IMG/VR virus record: IMGVR_UViG_3300047333_000081
Location: 1 to 32,789 of that record
Strand: one strand, 5' to 3'
Length of the DNA: 32,789 nucleotides
Origin: a virus
Part shown: piece after piece, positions 15,595 to 24,225 of the stretch
Layout: each line of letters opens with the position of its first letter
Position numbering within the stretch: the stretch's first letter is position 1
Notes under the pieces: model-generated
Seen by the model: only the letters and a program-made list of their open reading frames with translations
Told to the model about the DNA's origin: nothing
Database searches by the model: none
Made by a program: the position numbers and the translations under genes

Positions 15595-17019
15595 ATGGCT
15601 TTCGAGAATTTCCCCACCGTTCTGCAGCCGATCTTTCAGCAAAACATGCTGGACCGTCGCTTCCAGGAACAACTCAAGATGCTCGGCGCATATCGCAAGA
15701 GCGTCTATCGTCTTCCCGTAGAGAAGCGGAACGGCGAAACCATGATCTACTCTCGTGCGGGCCGCATCGCGCCTGTACTTGACGACATTGTTCCGTCGAC
15801 CAACACCGGTCTTGATAACGGTCTCACCGGTATCGGCGGTGTCGGCGCTGGCAACCCGACGTATCCGTTCGAGCAGTTCGCTGTTGGAATCGGTATGCGT
15901 CCGTACTTCCTTGACCTGAATCTCATTCAGGAAAAAGAAGTCATCGCTGACCTCTTCAAACAGAACGTTGACAATCTCGCAGAGAACGCGGCGCTGTCGC
16001 TGGATCTCTACGCGATGCAGACGGCGTTCAAAGCGTATCTCTCGGGCAACTCGTTTGCGCTCGGATCGTCTGCGACCAGCGGTGGTAACACGACCGTTCA
16101 CATGGACAATGTGTACGGCCTTGATGCGGCTTTCGCGACTGTCACGATCAACGGATCGGTCTTCCCGTACGGTATGCCTGCGGCGGTTTCGCCGAGCAAT
16201 CCGCTCGCTGCGACGCTGTATCCTGCTGCCGGTGGTTCCACCGCGATCAGCATCATCGGCATTGCGTACGACGGCACCAACGTAAGCTCGCTCGCGGGCC
16301 TGCAACTCGGTGCGTCGGGTACGATCACTATCTCGGGCACGGCGGTCACGCTCGCTGAAGGCGATGTCGTTGTCGCTGGCGATGCGCCTTCGGTGTTCCG
16401 TCCCAATGGCAAAGAATCGGCGTACGCGCTGGATTCGACCGACACGGTCGGTGCGCAGTTGATCCTCAACGCGGTTGCGGAACTTCGCGCGAACGGTGTC
16501 AAGCCTCCGCTCGGTAACGGTACGTATCCGTGCTACATCGATCCGCTGGTTGACGCGCAGTTCTTCACCGATCCGCAGTACCAGATCATGAGCCAAGGGC
16601 AGTTCCAGTCTCCGGACTTCCACAACGGTCGCGTCTCGCAGAACTTTGGCGTGACCTTCGTGCCGACCACGAACGCCCCGAGCTTCTCGCTCACGAATCA
16701 CGCGTCGTTGCCGATTCATGTACGTCACCTCATCGTCACCGGTGACAAGTACGTGCAAGAGTCTCCCTTCGCCGGTACCATGGAAGCGATTCGCTCCATG
16801 CCGGATATGGGTGTGGCGGACTACCGCTTCGTGGACGACATCGTCATGGTTAACCGTCTGCCGCTCGATCGCGCTGGACAAATCATGTCGATGGGTTGGT
16901 ACTACATCGGCGGGTTCGTCGCTCCGACGGACGCAACGATCAACTCGACGGTGGTTCCGTCGGCGTCTGCCGCACGCTACAAGCGCGCCGCAGTTGTCCA
17001 AGTGGCTGCGCAAAGGTAG
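15595..17019 (+). CDS. Major capsid protein
   Basis: This 474-residue product starts at ATG 15595 with GAGGAG at 15577-15582. The frame is open to TTG 15568, but MAFENFPTVLQPIFQQ is the natural start. N-terminal residues form the helical arm and E-loop-like region (RRFQEQLKMLGAYRKSV). A Gly/Ser/Thr-rich middle (about 150-270) looks like an inserted beta domain. The rest (ELRANGVKPPLGNGTYPCYIDP, FTDPQYQIMSQGQF) resembles the N4-gp56/HK97-fold capsid class. The flanking leader repeats and the strong terminator suit the most abundant transcript. A long open frame on the opposite strand is a codon-usage shadow. Confidence 0.9.
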   Translation: MAFENFPTVLQPIFQQNMLDRRFQEQLKMLGAYRKSVYRLPVEKRNGETMIYSRAGRIAPVLDDIVPSTNTGLDNGLTGIGGVGAGNPTYPFEQFAVGIGMRPYFLDLNLIQEKEVIADLFKQNVDNLAENAALSLDLYAMQTAFKAYLSGNSFALGSSATSGGNTTVHMDNVYGLDAAFATVTINGSVFPYGMPAAVSPSNPLAATLYPAAGGSTAISIIGIAYDGTNVSSLAGLQLGASGTITISGTAVTLAEGDVVVAGDAPSVFRPNGKESAYALDSTDTVGAQLILNAVAELRANGVKPPLGNGTYPCYIDPLVDAQFFTDPQYQIMSQGQFQSPDFHNGRVSQNFGVTFVPTTNAPSFSLTNHASLPIHVRHLIVTGDKYVQESPFAGTMEAIRSMPDMGVADYRFVDDIVMVNRLPLDRAGQIMSMGWYYIGGFVAPTDATINSTVVPSASAARYKRAAVVQVAAQR

Positions 17020-17031
17020 CCACTAAAGGCT

Positions 17032-17074
17032 AAGAGAAAAGAACCTCTATGAAGAGTAGAGGTTCTTTTCTTTT
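17032..17074 (+). terminator. Long intrinsic terminator after the capsid gene
   Basis: An 18-pair stem (17032-17049 with 17057-17074, one G-T pair) closes a seven-base loop, tgaagag, and ends in a T-rich strand. It begins 13 bases after the capsid stop. The ATG of the next gene starts right at its 3' edge (17075). Confidence 0.9.
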
Positions 17075-17566
17075 ATGAAGAAACGATTCAGCGGTGAGTC
17101 TGGTAATTGTCAGAAATGTGGAGTGTGGCGTAGACGACTTCATCACGATCACATCATTCCGTATTTCAAAGGCGGCACAGATGATGTGTCAAACATCCAA
17201 CTACTGTGCGCGAACTGTCATCAAGACAAAACAGCACTAGATCTTAAGGGTAGAAAAGCGCATCCTAATTCAATAGAGGGCGCACGACGCGCGAACACCG
17301 GCAGACCACTCACAGAAGAACACAAAGCGAAACTTCGCGCAGCGACTATCGCGCGTCCTTACCCTGAATCGACACGCGCCGCTACAAAGGCTCGGATGCA
17401 AGGAAATCAACTCTCTAAGGGACATAAGAGAAGTCCGGAGCACCGAGCGAACTGGACCGCGTCTATGAAAGCTAGTTGGGCGAAGAGGAAAGCCGCGAAG
17501 GCAGTAACAGTAGATCAGCAAAGCGAAGCAAATTCTTCAACCCTAATAGAGGAGTGTCATGGCTAA
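17075..17566 (+). CDS. HNH homing-type endonuclease with NUMOD3-like repeats
   Basis: The 163-residue product has C12/C15 (CQKC), HHDHIIP (23-29), GGTDDVSN and LLCANCH (C45, C48, H49), the full zinc-stabilised HNH nuclease core. Residues about 77-140 contain two basic NUMOD3-type DNA-contact motifs ([13 protein letters not shown] and [15 protein letters not shown]). Such genes are free-standing homing endonucleases. It sits between capsid and the next head gene, and its only possible ribosome site (AGAGG, 17058-17062) is buried in the terminator stem. Its stop overlaps the next ATG by eight bases. Confidence 0.92.
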   Translation: MKKRFSGESGNCQKCGVWRRRLHHDHIIPYFKGGTDDVSNIQLLCANCHQDKTALDLKGRKAHPNSIEGARRANTGRPLTEEHKAKLRAATIARPYPESTRAATKARMQGNQLSKGHKRSPEHRANWTASMKASWAKRKAAKAVTVDQQSEANSSTLIEECHG

Positions 17567-18131
17567 ACTAGATTCAAGCGCGCATCCTGGCGGACCGGCT
17601 CTCAATCCTGGCTACACGGCGAATGTTACGCCGTCAGGTGCTCTTGATGAGAATAACTTAGCGGGCACTGTCACGCCTGCGAAGTCGTTCAGTGTTGTGT
17701 GGAAAGGCGCTACGATTCCTTTCTATTCTGGAATGCCGCGCATCGTCGCGCCGGATCTTCTTGCGTATCTGAAGACGCTCGGTGGTTCTGCGAACGCGCA
17801 CGCAACCGGAACGGTCGGTGGCACGTTCGCCACCAACGACACGCTCACGACCACCATCGCAGGGCACGCAGTTCTGTATACGGTTGTCGCTGGCGACACG
17901 ACCGACGCACTTATCGCTACGCACGTCGCTGCTGCGATCAATGCGAACACGACCGTAAACAAACTTGTCATCGCATCTGCGGCAGGCGCAGTCGTCACTG
18001 TCACCGCGATCGCTGACGGCGTCGCTGGTAACGCCATCACGTTCGCGTGCACCAAAGTTTCGTCCGCTGGTACCTACACCGCATCCGGTGCGGATCTCGC
18101 TGGTGGCGTGAATGGGACGTACATCATCTAA
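17559..18131 (+). CDS. Probable head decoration or structural protein
   Basis: The 190-residue product starts at ATG 17559 after an AGAGGA site. Residues 1-80 are an extended N-terminal region with [17 protein letters not shown]. Residues about 83-187 form a beta-rich domain ([59 protein letters not shown]) of the Ig-like or tail-tube-like type often appended to phage virion proteins. Its position right after the capsid gene suggests capsid decoration or a head-tail joint. The exact role is not known. Confidence 0.7.
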   Translation: MAKLDSSAHPGGPALNPGYTANVTPSGALDENNLAGTVTPAKSFSVVWKGATIPFYSGMPRIVAPDLLAYLKTLGGSANAHATGTVGGTFATNDTLTTTIAGHAVLYTVVAGDTTDALIATHVAAAINANTTVNKLVIASAAGAVVTVTAIADGVAGNAITFACTKVSSAGTYTASGADLAGGVNGTYII

Positions 18132-18412
18132 TGATCGCTAAAACACAGAAGGAAGCTGACGCGGCGAAGGTTGATGTCATCGGCATGCTACAAACGCAGA
18201 AGCTGATCACTGACACATACAAGCCGACGGCACCGATTGAAGGGATGGAATTCGTTGAAGTCCCTAATCCTAAAGAGTACATTGCTCTTGACGACATTCG
18301 TACTACGACTCTGTCGGGTCCGATGCTTATTCGTAGAGGTCAGCACATCACGCACCCGCGTACGATTCAGATTCTACTAGACGCAAAGGCTAACATCCGA
18401 GCGATCAAGTAA
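18131..18412 (+). CDS. Small structural-region protein
   Basis: This 93-residue product uses ATG 18131 in a TAATG overlap. An upstream frame extension to 18047 exists but overlaps the previous gene heavily. It is mixed alpha/beta (AKTQKEADAAKVDVIGMLQT, IALDDIRTTTLSGPMLIRRGQ) and ends in a helix. By position it could be a head completion or neck component. No family is recognised. Confidence 0.65.
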   Translation: MIAKTQKEADAAKVDVIGMLQTQKLITDTYKPTAPIEGMEFVEVPNPKEYIALDDIRTTTLSGPMLIRRGQHITHPRTIQILLDAKANIRAIK

Positions 18413-19188
18413 TGGCTCTCGATCTTGCGACGAAAGCGTCCATCCGTCGACACTTAGGACTCCCGGCAGCGGGCAGTCCTCTCGGCGGTTATACGCTCGG
18501 AATTCGCACGGTCACGCGCGCTGGTCAGCTTGAATATTACATGAACTCGCTTCAGCTTGAAGAAGAAGCGATCATCCTCGGACAGCCGTATGCGGCATAC
18601 GCGATTCTTGATCCCGTCGCTGTCGGTGATACAATCACGACTATTGTCACGCCGCCGAACAACGGTACCCCCGTCACGTACGCGTATCAGATAGAATCTG
18701 GTGACACAGGACAGACGGTCGCGTACAAGCTCGCAGCGAACATTCAACTTCTGTTGTCGAACGTTTTCGTGACGCCGTCCAATCTGTTGATACCGGCGCA
18801 GGTTTCCTTCCGGAGCCCAATCGGTACGTTCCTCGTCACGCCAATGGTTACGCGCGCCGGTGGGACGCCAACGACCGTTCTCGTACAAGCAGCGAACGGC
18901 TCTACGTATCCGACGCCACAATATCAAATCACAGACAGCCCCGTTACGATGGCGTACGGTCTGCTGCCGGTGTGCGATGCGTTGGAATCGCAGCTATTGA
19001 ATGCGGCGCAGAACATGTCGTATAGCGACGTCGGCTCGACCGCTACCGGTGCGGCTACGTTCCGCAAGGATGAGCTCATTGTGCGCAGCAGCATGCTGCA
19101 ACGCTATCGTCACGAGCTCGGCGTGATGCTGTCATTCTTCCAGCCAGACTCCGTGTCAGGGATACCCTCGTTCGGGATTGAAGTCTAA
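18412..19188 (+). CDS. Head-tail connector candidate with an inserted beta domain
   Basis: The 258-residue product is joined by TAATG on both sides. The N-terminus (LATKASIRRHLGLP) and C-terminal helices (DELIVRSSMLQRYRHELGVML) are the kind of helical core found in head-tail adaptor proteins. Residues about 68-115 (VGDTITTIVTPPNNGT, YQIESGDTGQTVAYKLAANI) look like a beta insert related in style to the 17559 product. The role is inferred from gene order between capsid and sheath. Confidence 0.65.
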   Translation: MALDLATKASIRRHLGLPAAGSPLGGYTLGIRTVTRAGQLEYYMNSLQLEEEAIILGQPYAAYAILDPVAVGDTITTIVTPPNNGTPVTYAYQIESGDTGQTVAYKLAANIQLLLSNVFVTPSNLLIPAQVSFRSPIGTFLVTPMVTRAGGTPTTVLVQAANGSTYPTPQYQITDSPVTMAYGLLPVCDALESQLLNAAQNMSYSDVGSTATGAATFRKDELIVRSSMLQRYRHELGVMLSFFQPDSVSGIPSFGIEV

Positions 19189-19955
19189 TGGGTATCGCGG
19201 CCCTTGATAACGCGCTGCGCCGAGGTTTAGGTAAAGCAGGCGAGGTTATCGGTACGACGTTCAGCGTCTATCGTTTGGGTGGAACGTCCGGCACGCCGAA
19301 CGGCGCTGCGAATATCATTGATCCGCTGAACCTCATCAACGATAACTATTTCGCGCGCATCGTCCATCAGAAACCGCCTGTCGTTATTGAGACAGAAGAA
19401 GTCTATCGTCTCTACTACATCGGTCTCTGCGATACGCGTCAGCTCAAAGTCGGCGATGTCTTCGTTGAAACGGGCCCGGAGTTAGCTGACACACCAGATG
19501 GCCGCGTCTATTTCCTCAACGACGTACAGCCGTTTCTTCCGCCTGTTTTCACGCGCGTAGAGATTTTCGGAACCATCACGCGTCCGCATGGCGACGGCGC
19601 TTCTGAGCAGCCGATTCAGGGTTACGACGGGTATCAGGGCGAGAGCAAGTTCACGGAAGAGATCATCACGCTCGGCGATAGTCTCTACTCTTTCGCAACG
19701 TCTGGGACGCCTACCGTCATACCAATGGGTATTCAGCCTGCGAAGCGTATGGGATCACAGCAGGACATCAAGTTCCCAACAGCGACGCATCGTGGACTTT
19801 ACATGGCATCATGCCCGCTTCTTCCCGGCGTACAGATTCAGCCTGGCGACTACCTGTCCGATCAAAACGGAAGTCGCTACGTCATCCATGTTCCGCACGC
19901 ACAGACGGTTGGGAATCAAGGCATTCAGATGCTTGTCGAGAGCGTCTTCACGTAA
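19188..19955 (+). CDS. Neck or head-tail joining protein candidate
   Basis: This 255-residue product has TAATG overlaps at both ends. A helical N-terminus (ALDNALRRGLGKAGEVIG) precedes beta-rich segments (VYRLYYIGLCDTRQLKVGDVFVE, RVYFLNDVQPFLPPVFTRVEIFG) and a C-terminal barrel-like part (YLSDQNGSRYVIHVP). The length and position fit a stopper or joining component, but I cannot assign a family with confidence. Confidence 0.6.
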   Translation: MGIAALDNALRRGLGKAGEVIGTTFSVYRLGGTSGTPNGAANIIDPLNLINDNYFARIVHQKPPVVIETEEVYRLYYIGLCDTRQLKVGDVFVETGPELADTPDGRVYFLNDVQPFLPPVFTRVEIFGTITRPHGDGASEQPIQGYDGYQGESKFTEEIITLGDSLYSFATSGTPTVIPMGIQPAKRMGSQQDIKFPTATHRGLYMASCPLLPGVQIQPGDYLSDQNGSRYVIHVPHAQTVGNQGIQMLVESVFT

Positions 19956-20281
19956 TGGATGTCGTCGAGGATTCCAAGAAATTCGCTTCTGAAAACGCTG
20001 AGAAAATAAAGCAGTTTCAAGAGCGTGTCGAGGGTTTGCAAAACGAACACAGAGACGCTACAATTTCTGCAGAGGCGAAGTTCACAGAGTGGCTTGACGA
20101 GCTTCATCTGCCGTCGTATCCGAATACGAGTTATTGGGCCAAGTACGGTCCGATGCTCAACGGAAAAATACGCGCCTGGCATTATGAAGATTGTGAAAAG
20201 CGTCTGAACGAAGTTCTGTCTCAGATAGATTCTGAGTTCCTCTCGCGCATAGAGGAAATTGAAAGAGAGTACTTCGGGTGA
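19955..20281 (+). CDS. Small coiled-coil neck-region protein
   Basis: This 108-residue product starts at ATG 19955 (TAATG); the longer frame from 19811 lies inside the previous gene and is rejected. Residues 5-45 are a charged coiled coil (KIKQFQERVEGLQNEH), followed by a Trp/Tyr/Pro-rich turn (LHLPSYPNTSYWAKYGPM) and another helix pair. Its stop overlaps the receiver gene's GTG. The function is unknown. Confidence 0.65.
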   Translation: MDVVEDSKKFASENAEKIKQFQERVEGLQNEHRDATISAEAKFTEWLDELHLPSYPNTSYWAKYGPMLNGKIRAWHYEDCEKRLNEVLSQIDSEFLSRIEEIEREYFG

Positions 20282-20631
20282 AGGTAGTTATCGCAGACGA
20301 CTCGTCCATCATGCGTAAGAACTGCATGAGCATTGCGAAGCAGATCGGACTAGAAGTTGTCGCTGAGTGCGAAGATGGTGCGAAGGCGCTTGAAGCGATC
20401 AAGGCGCTGAAGCCTGACGTCGCGATCGTTGATTACATCATGCCGTATTTAACAGGCGGCGAGATCGTTCGGTACGTGCGCGAGCACAAGCTACCGACGA
20501 AAGTTATCCTCGCGACGTCTATGGGGCAACGAGCAGCGGCGTTTGACCCGACGAACAAGCCAGATGGTATCATCATCAAGCCGTTCGTAACTGCGATCAT
20601 GCGTTTAGAAATAGCCCGAGCGTTTTCATAA
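20278..20631 (+). CDS. Stand-alone CheY-like receiver domain protein
   Basis: This 117-residue product is a complete response-regulator receiver with no output domain. The acidic pair is D7/D8 (VIADDSS), the phosphorylated aspartate is D52 (VAIVDYIMP), the switch Thr/Ser is 80-81 (LATSM), and the conserved lysine is K101 (IIKPF). All residues needed for Mg2+ binding and phosphorylation are present, so it should be phosphorylatable by a host histidine kinase. It begins at GTG 20278 (GTGA) and is followed by TAATG, so it is co-translated with neck genes. It may interfere with host chemotaxis or two-component signalling. Confidence 0.93.
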   Translation: MKVVIADDSSIMRKNCMSIAKQIGLEVVAECEDGAKALEAIKALKPDVAIVDYIMPYLTGGEIVRYVREHKLPTKVILATSMGQRAAAFDPTNKPDGIIIKPFVTAIMRLEIARAFS

Positions 20632-21260
20632 TGGCAGCAGGAATTGACGCGGTCTTAGATAACCTAGCGCAGACGACCGTGAATAATATTCTTGCGCCAT
20701 ATCAGCCGAATCTCACACCGCCGTATCAGAACACGAGCCCGCTCGCTGGCGGTATTCCATCGACGCTCATCACAGCCGGTCATCCGATTCAGATCAAAGT
20801 AATGGAGCGTCTTGAAAACAAGATGAGCCAAGTATCGATCTACGATGCGCCGCCTGAGAAGATCTTTCCGTACGTTAATGCAATGCCGGTTAGTACGGAC
20901 GGAGAAGGCAACGCGATCGTAGAGACAGCCGCGTCATCTAAGAAAGTTATCTTTGAGATCTGGACGTACGATCGTACGTCGCTTGCGAAGATACGCAACA
21001 TCTTGCGATCGCAGCTAGGCGACTTCTTCCGTCAGACAGAAACGGACGGAACGATCTCTCTGTTTCGCTACAATCAAGACGTCCCGATGTTCAATGAGCA
21101 AAAGGATTCTGTCTACATCGTTCAGCTTCATTACATGTGCGATTTCACTGTCACGACGACGCGTTATGCGGGCACTGAAGTGACAGAAGCAAGCCTGACA
21201 GTTACTGAAGAAACGACAGGTGGCTCTGAGATCGCATCTCAAACTTTCACAGTGACTTAG
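20631..21260 (+). CDS. Probable tail terminator protein
   Basis: This 209-residue product is coupled to the receiver gene by TAATG. It has the mixed alpha/beta pattern of phage tail terminators: an N-terminal helix, strands with PIQIKVMERLENKMSQVSIYD, KVIFEIWTYDRTSLAKIRNILRSQL, then YIVQLHYMCDFTVTTT, and a Thr/Glu-rich tail. It lies immediately before the sheath gene, the usual place for the protein that caps the tail tube. The assignment rests on position and fold style. Confidence 0.65.
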   Translation: MAAGIDAVLDNLAQTTVNNILAPYQPNLTPPYQNTSPLAGGIPSTLITAGHPIQIKVMERLENKMSQVSIYDAPPEKIFPYVNAMPVSTDGEGNAIVETAASSKKVIFEIWTYDRTSLAKIRNILRSQLGDFFRQTETDGTISLFRYNQDVPMFNEQKDSVYIVQLHYMCDFTVTTTRYAGTEVTEASLTVTEETTGGSEIASQTFTVT

Positions 21261-21339
21261 AGATGAATGTCAACGAAGGGCAAGAACAGAACACAAACGA
21301 ACAATTTCAGTCCTAGGGTACTCTGAGGAGATTTAATCA

Positions 21340-22905
21340 GTGGCAGTTTTGAATGCAGCGGGGACCGGCGTTGATGACGTTTATATCAACGTACTACCTC
21401 CTCAGCCCGTACTACTTTCTGGAACGGGACTCTTTAACGGTGCGACCGTCGGTGCTGCATCTTGGGGTCCTGTCAATACGCCGATCACGGTTAACACGCC
21501 TCAGCAAGCTCTTGCGACTTTTGGCCCTCCGATCAACTCTGGTTTTGACATCGTTCAAGATGCAGCGTTGTTTCTCAATCAGGGTCCTGCCGGTGGCGTG
21601 ACGTGCGTCCGTGTCGCCGGAACTGGTGCGACGACGGCGACGGGTACCATAGAAGATTCCGCTTCCGCTGCGGGTGCGAACGGTACTGCGCTTTATCCAG
21701 GTTCTTTTGGTAGCCAAATAGTCGTCACGATCGCAGCCGGTAGCAACAGTGCGACCGGTGCATTGACGTGGAAAGTCTCGACGCAACTCGGTACGCAAGC
21801 TGCGCAAGTTTGGGATCGCATCCCCGGTCAAACCGGCGCTGTCGCGTGGGCTAACATCATTTCAGCAGTCAACACCGGTTATCGCGGTGCGCCTCCGTCT
21901 AACTGCGTGAGACTCGCACTTCCGTCAACGCCGTCTGCGTTGCTTCCGGTGGCACAGAGCGTTACGTTCACCGGTGGGTCTAACGGCGCGGCTCTCACCA
22001 CGACTCAGCAAATCGGCGTTGACGGCGGGTCCGGTTCACGTACCGGCATGTACGCGCTGCGCGGCACTGGTTTCGATACGGTATGGCTCGCTGGTAACTC
22101 CGACTCTACGTCGTGGGCAACGCTCCTCGCTTTCGCAAAGAGCGAGGGCGGTGAGTGCATCGGTTCGTTCCCACTCGGTACGAGCGTTGCATCCGCAGTC
22201 ACGGCAAAATTGTCGGCTGGTATCGACGATCCGCAGATGATCCTCCTTCTTGGGTGGGTCACGTATCTTGACACGCAACTCAACACGAACGTAACGTTCG
22301 CTCCGTCTGGTACGGCGGCGGGTCTCATCTGCAGCGTACAGCCGCATCAGTCGCCCGGTAATCGCCAGGTGTACGGTCTGCTCGGTACGGAGCAGACGCT
22401 CGGCACGAATCCGCAAGGGTTTAGCTACAGCGACCTCACGACGCTGGAAGCCAACGGCATCAACACGATCACGTCGCCGATTCCTTCGGCAAACGCGCTC
22501 GGTCTGCGTCACGGTAAAAACACGTCGTCGAACTTCGCGACGAGTGAAATCCCTTACGCACGCAAGACGAACTCCATTGTCCGCGACCTCAGCGGTACGG
22601 TCATGGGTCAGTTCGTCAATCGTCTCCAAACGACGCAGACCAACGATCCGCTTCGCAACGGCGTACTCGCTGCGCTGAACGGATACTTTGGTCCGCAAGT
22701 TTCAGAGAACACGATCGACGCGTACAACGTCATCTGTGACTTGACGAATAACACCCCACAGACCATCGCGGCCGGTCAGTTGTTTGCAACGGTCATCGTT
22801 CAGTACCTCGCGGTCGTGGATACGTTCACGATCAACCTCACCGCAGGGCAGACCGTCAGCGTGACGGCTCAGAGCACTGCCGCAACCGCCACCGGAATCC
22901 AGTAA
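21340..22905 (+). CDS. Contractile tail sheath protein
   Basis: The 521-residue product starts at GTG 21340 with GAGGAG eleven bases upstream. The N-terminus (VLLSGTGLFNGATVGAASWGPVNTP, TPQQALATFGPP) and the C-terminal part (MGQFVNRLQTTQ, LRNGVLAALNGYFGPQV) match myophage sheaths. The Gly/Thr/Ala-rich middle domain is typical. It polymerises around the tube and contracts at infection. Tube and chaperone genes follow. Confidence 0.93.
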   Translation: MAVLNAAGTGVDDVYINVLPPQPVLLSGTGLFNGATVGAASWGPVNTPITVNTPQQALATFGPPINSGFDIVQDAALFLNQGPAGGVTCVRVAGTGATTATGTIEDSASAAGANGTALYPGSFGSQIVVTIAAGSNSATGALTWKVSTQLGTQAAQVWDRIPGQTGAVAWANIISAVNTGYRGAPPSNCVRLALPSTPSALLPVAQSVTFTGGSNGAALTTTQQIGVDGGSGSRTGMYALRGTGFDTVWLAGNSDSTSWATLLAFAKSEGGECIGSFPLGTSVASAVTAKLSAGIDDPQMILLLGWVTYLDTQLNTNVTFAPSGTAAGLICSVQPHQSPGNRQVYGLLGTEQTLGTNPQGFSYSDLTTLEANGINTITSPIPSANALGLRHGKNTSSNFATSEIPYARKTNSIVRDLSGTVMGQFVNRLQTTQTNDPLRNGVLAALNGYFGPQVSENTIDAYNVICDLTNNTPQTIAAGQLFATVIVQYLAVVDTFTINLTAGQTVSVTAQSTAATATGIQ

Positions 22906-22919
22906 GGGAAGGATCTTAG

Positions 22920-23405
22920 ATGCCTACTAGCGGAAAGTTTAACATTGGTCGCGACCTTGCGGTCTCGATCACCGTTAACGGCAACGTCATCAGTGAGTTC
23001 GGTCTCACGACTGACACGCATTTCCAGCCGCAGTGGACTGAAGCCAAAGTTCGTCCGACGAACAATGGTGGCGTCTTCGTCGTGCGGCCGATCTTCGGTG
23101 GCTACCAAGTCGACCTCACCTTCGCCCGTCAGAATGGCGTCGGTGACGATCTCGCGCAGTTCCTGGAAGACGCATTTGAAAACGGCGATCAGGACCCTGT
23201 CGTCACGATGCTGGAAACGGTTCGCAACGACGACGGTTCGGTCGATCAGTACAACTACATCGGCGGAACGTTCTATCCGACGGACCTCGGTTCGTATAAG
23301 GGCGTTGACGAAGTAAGCCAGACGTATCGCTTCTTCTTCCCGCAGCGTCAGTCGGTCAGCGGATCGTCTGCACAAACCACCCTCGGAGGGCAGTCTCTAA
23401 CCTAA
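22920..23405 (+). CDS. Tail tube protein
   Basis: This 161-residue product directly follows the sheath, with AAGGA before ATG 22920. It starts GKFNIGRDLAVSITVNG and continues with strands separated by turns (VRPTNNGGVFVVRPIFGGYQVDLTF, YIGGTFYPTDLGSYKGVDE). That beta-sandwich and its length are standard for myophage inner tubes. It ends in a TAATG overlap. Confidence 0.9.
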   Translation: MPTSGKFNIGRDLAVSITVNGNVISEFGLTTDTHFQPQWTEAKVRPTNNGGVFVVRPIFGGYQVDLTFARQNGVGDDLAQFLEDAFENGDQDPVVTMLETVRNDDGSVDQYNYIGGTFYPTDLGSYKGVDEVSQTYRFFFPQRQSVSGSSAQTTLGGQSLT

Positions 23406-23659
23406 TGGCAAGTTTTCTCGCCTCCATCGCGCTATTCGTTCAGCTTCTTGCGGCGAGTGCGCCCACTAAGAGTTTCAAGGTTCTCGGTAAGACTGTTTCT
23501 TTTACGCTCAGCGCACAAGGGGCAGTCACCGGACCTATCGGTAAGCTCTCGCTCGCACAAGTTTTGGCGCTTATCCCGGTTCTTCTCGCTGGTCAGCCGA
23601 TCAACGAGCCGTTCCGTATCGGCGCGGATCTCTATCAACTGACGGTGTCAGTTTCGTAA
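23405..23659 (+). CDS. Small protein between tube and tail chaperone
   Basis: This 84-residue product starts in a TAATG overlap. Residues 3-19 are hydrophobic (FLASIALFVQLLAAS), then strands KSFKVLGKTVSFTLS and two short helices (LSLAQVLALIPVLLAG). A hydrophobic N-terminus in a tail module could be a membrane anchor, but the two Leu/Ala helices may simply be packing surfaces. No family is recognised. Confidence 0.65.
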   Translation: MASFLASIALFVQLLAASAPTKSFKVLGKTVSFTLSAQGAVTGPIGKLSLAQVLALIPVLLAGQPINEPFRIGADLYQLTVSVS

Positions 23660-23716
23660 CTCCGAACTTCTTTCACACGAAATTTCAAAACTCAACAATC
23701 AAACGGAGAAAATAGC

Positions 23717-24202
23717 ATGGCGTCTGTGAAGACCCGCCCTGCAGGATCGGTTGAACCGGGCGTCGATAGCGATGCACCGGTCGCTCCTGCTGAGACCTTT
23801 AAGTTCACGCTCGCAAACGGTACAGTCATCGTCTGTGGGAAACCGCGCGGCGTTCTCAAGCTGAAGATGCGCGACATCCTTCCGCCGGAGCTCTTGGAAG
23901 ATCGCGTCATCTCGAGTATGGCAGAGGCTTTCCTCTCCATTCGAAGTGTAGATGGTGCACCGCTATGGTTGCGCAACTATAATCACTTCGAAGCCTTCTG
24001 TAATCGCTTCCGTGACGATGCTGAACTGGATCAGTTCATGGAGCAGTACAACGAACTCGTTAACCCGGAGATGATGGAGACAGTTCGTAAGGCGCTTGAG
24101 GAAGCGAAGTCGCAGCGACTGAAGCCTGCTGAGTACGAGGACTTCATCACCGAACGTGTGATGGAGCTCAACGAAAAGCAAAAGCAGAAAGTCCGGGACT
24201 AA
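23717..24202 (+). CDS. Tail assembly chaperone, upstream frame
   Basis: The 161-residue product starts after GGAGA. It has a flexible, Pro/Ala-rich N-terminus, a beta hairpin (FKFTLANGTVIVCGKPRG), then helices (MRDILPPELLEDRVISSMAEAFLSI, RFRDDAELDQFMEQY) and a charged coiled-coil tail. Together with the next frame and its place between tube and tape measure, this fits the gpG/gpGT pair of long-tailed phages. A -1 shift near 24176-24184 would read into the next frame, which is open from 24133. The chaperone should bind the tape measure and tube. Confidence 0.75.
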   Translation: MASVKTRPAGSVEPGVDSDAPVAPAETFKFTLANGTVIVCGKPRGVLKLKMRDILPPELLEDRVISSMAEAFLSIRSVDGAPLWLRNYNHFEAFCNRFRDDAELDQFMEQYNELVNPEMMETVRKALEEAKSQRLKPAEYEDFITERVMELNEKQKQKVRD

Positions 24203-24225
24203 GCGAGGACCCTGTCTTCCGCGCG

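Noticed and set aside
15586-17013. A 475-codon open frame antisense to the capsid gene.
   Set aside because: The product is Arg/Glu/Val-rich with no domain, as expected for a codon-bias mirror of a highly expressed gene. No promoter or ribosome site is evident on that strand.
21263-21316. A 17-residue frame (MNVNEGQEQNTNEQFQS) in the gap before the sheath gene.
   Set aside because: It is too short and polar to support, with no ribosome site. The gap is more simply a leader carrying the sheath ribosome site.
22036-22698. A 220-codon antisense frame inside the sheath gene.
   Set aside because: It has the same codon-bias mirror composition and no start signals.
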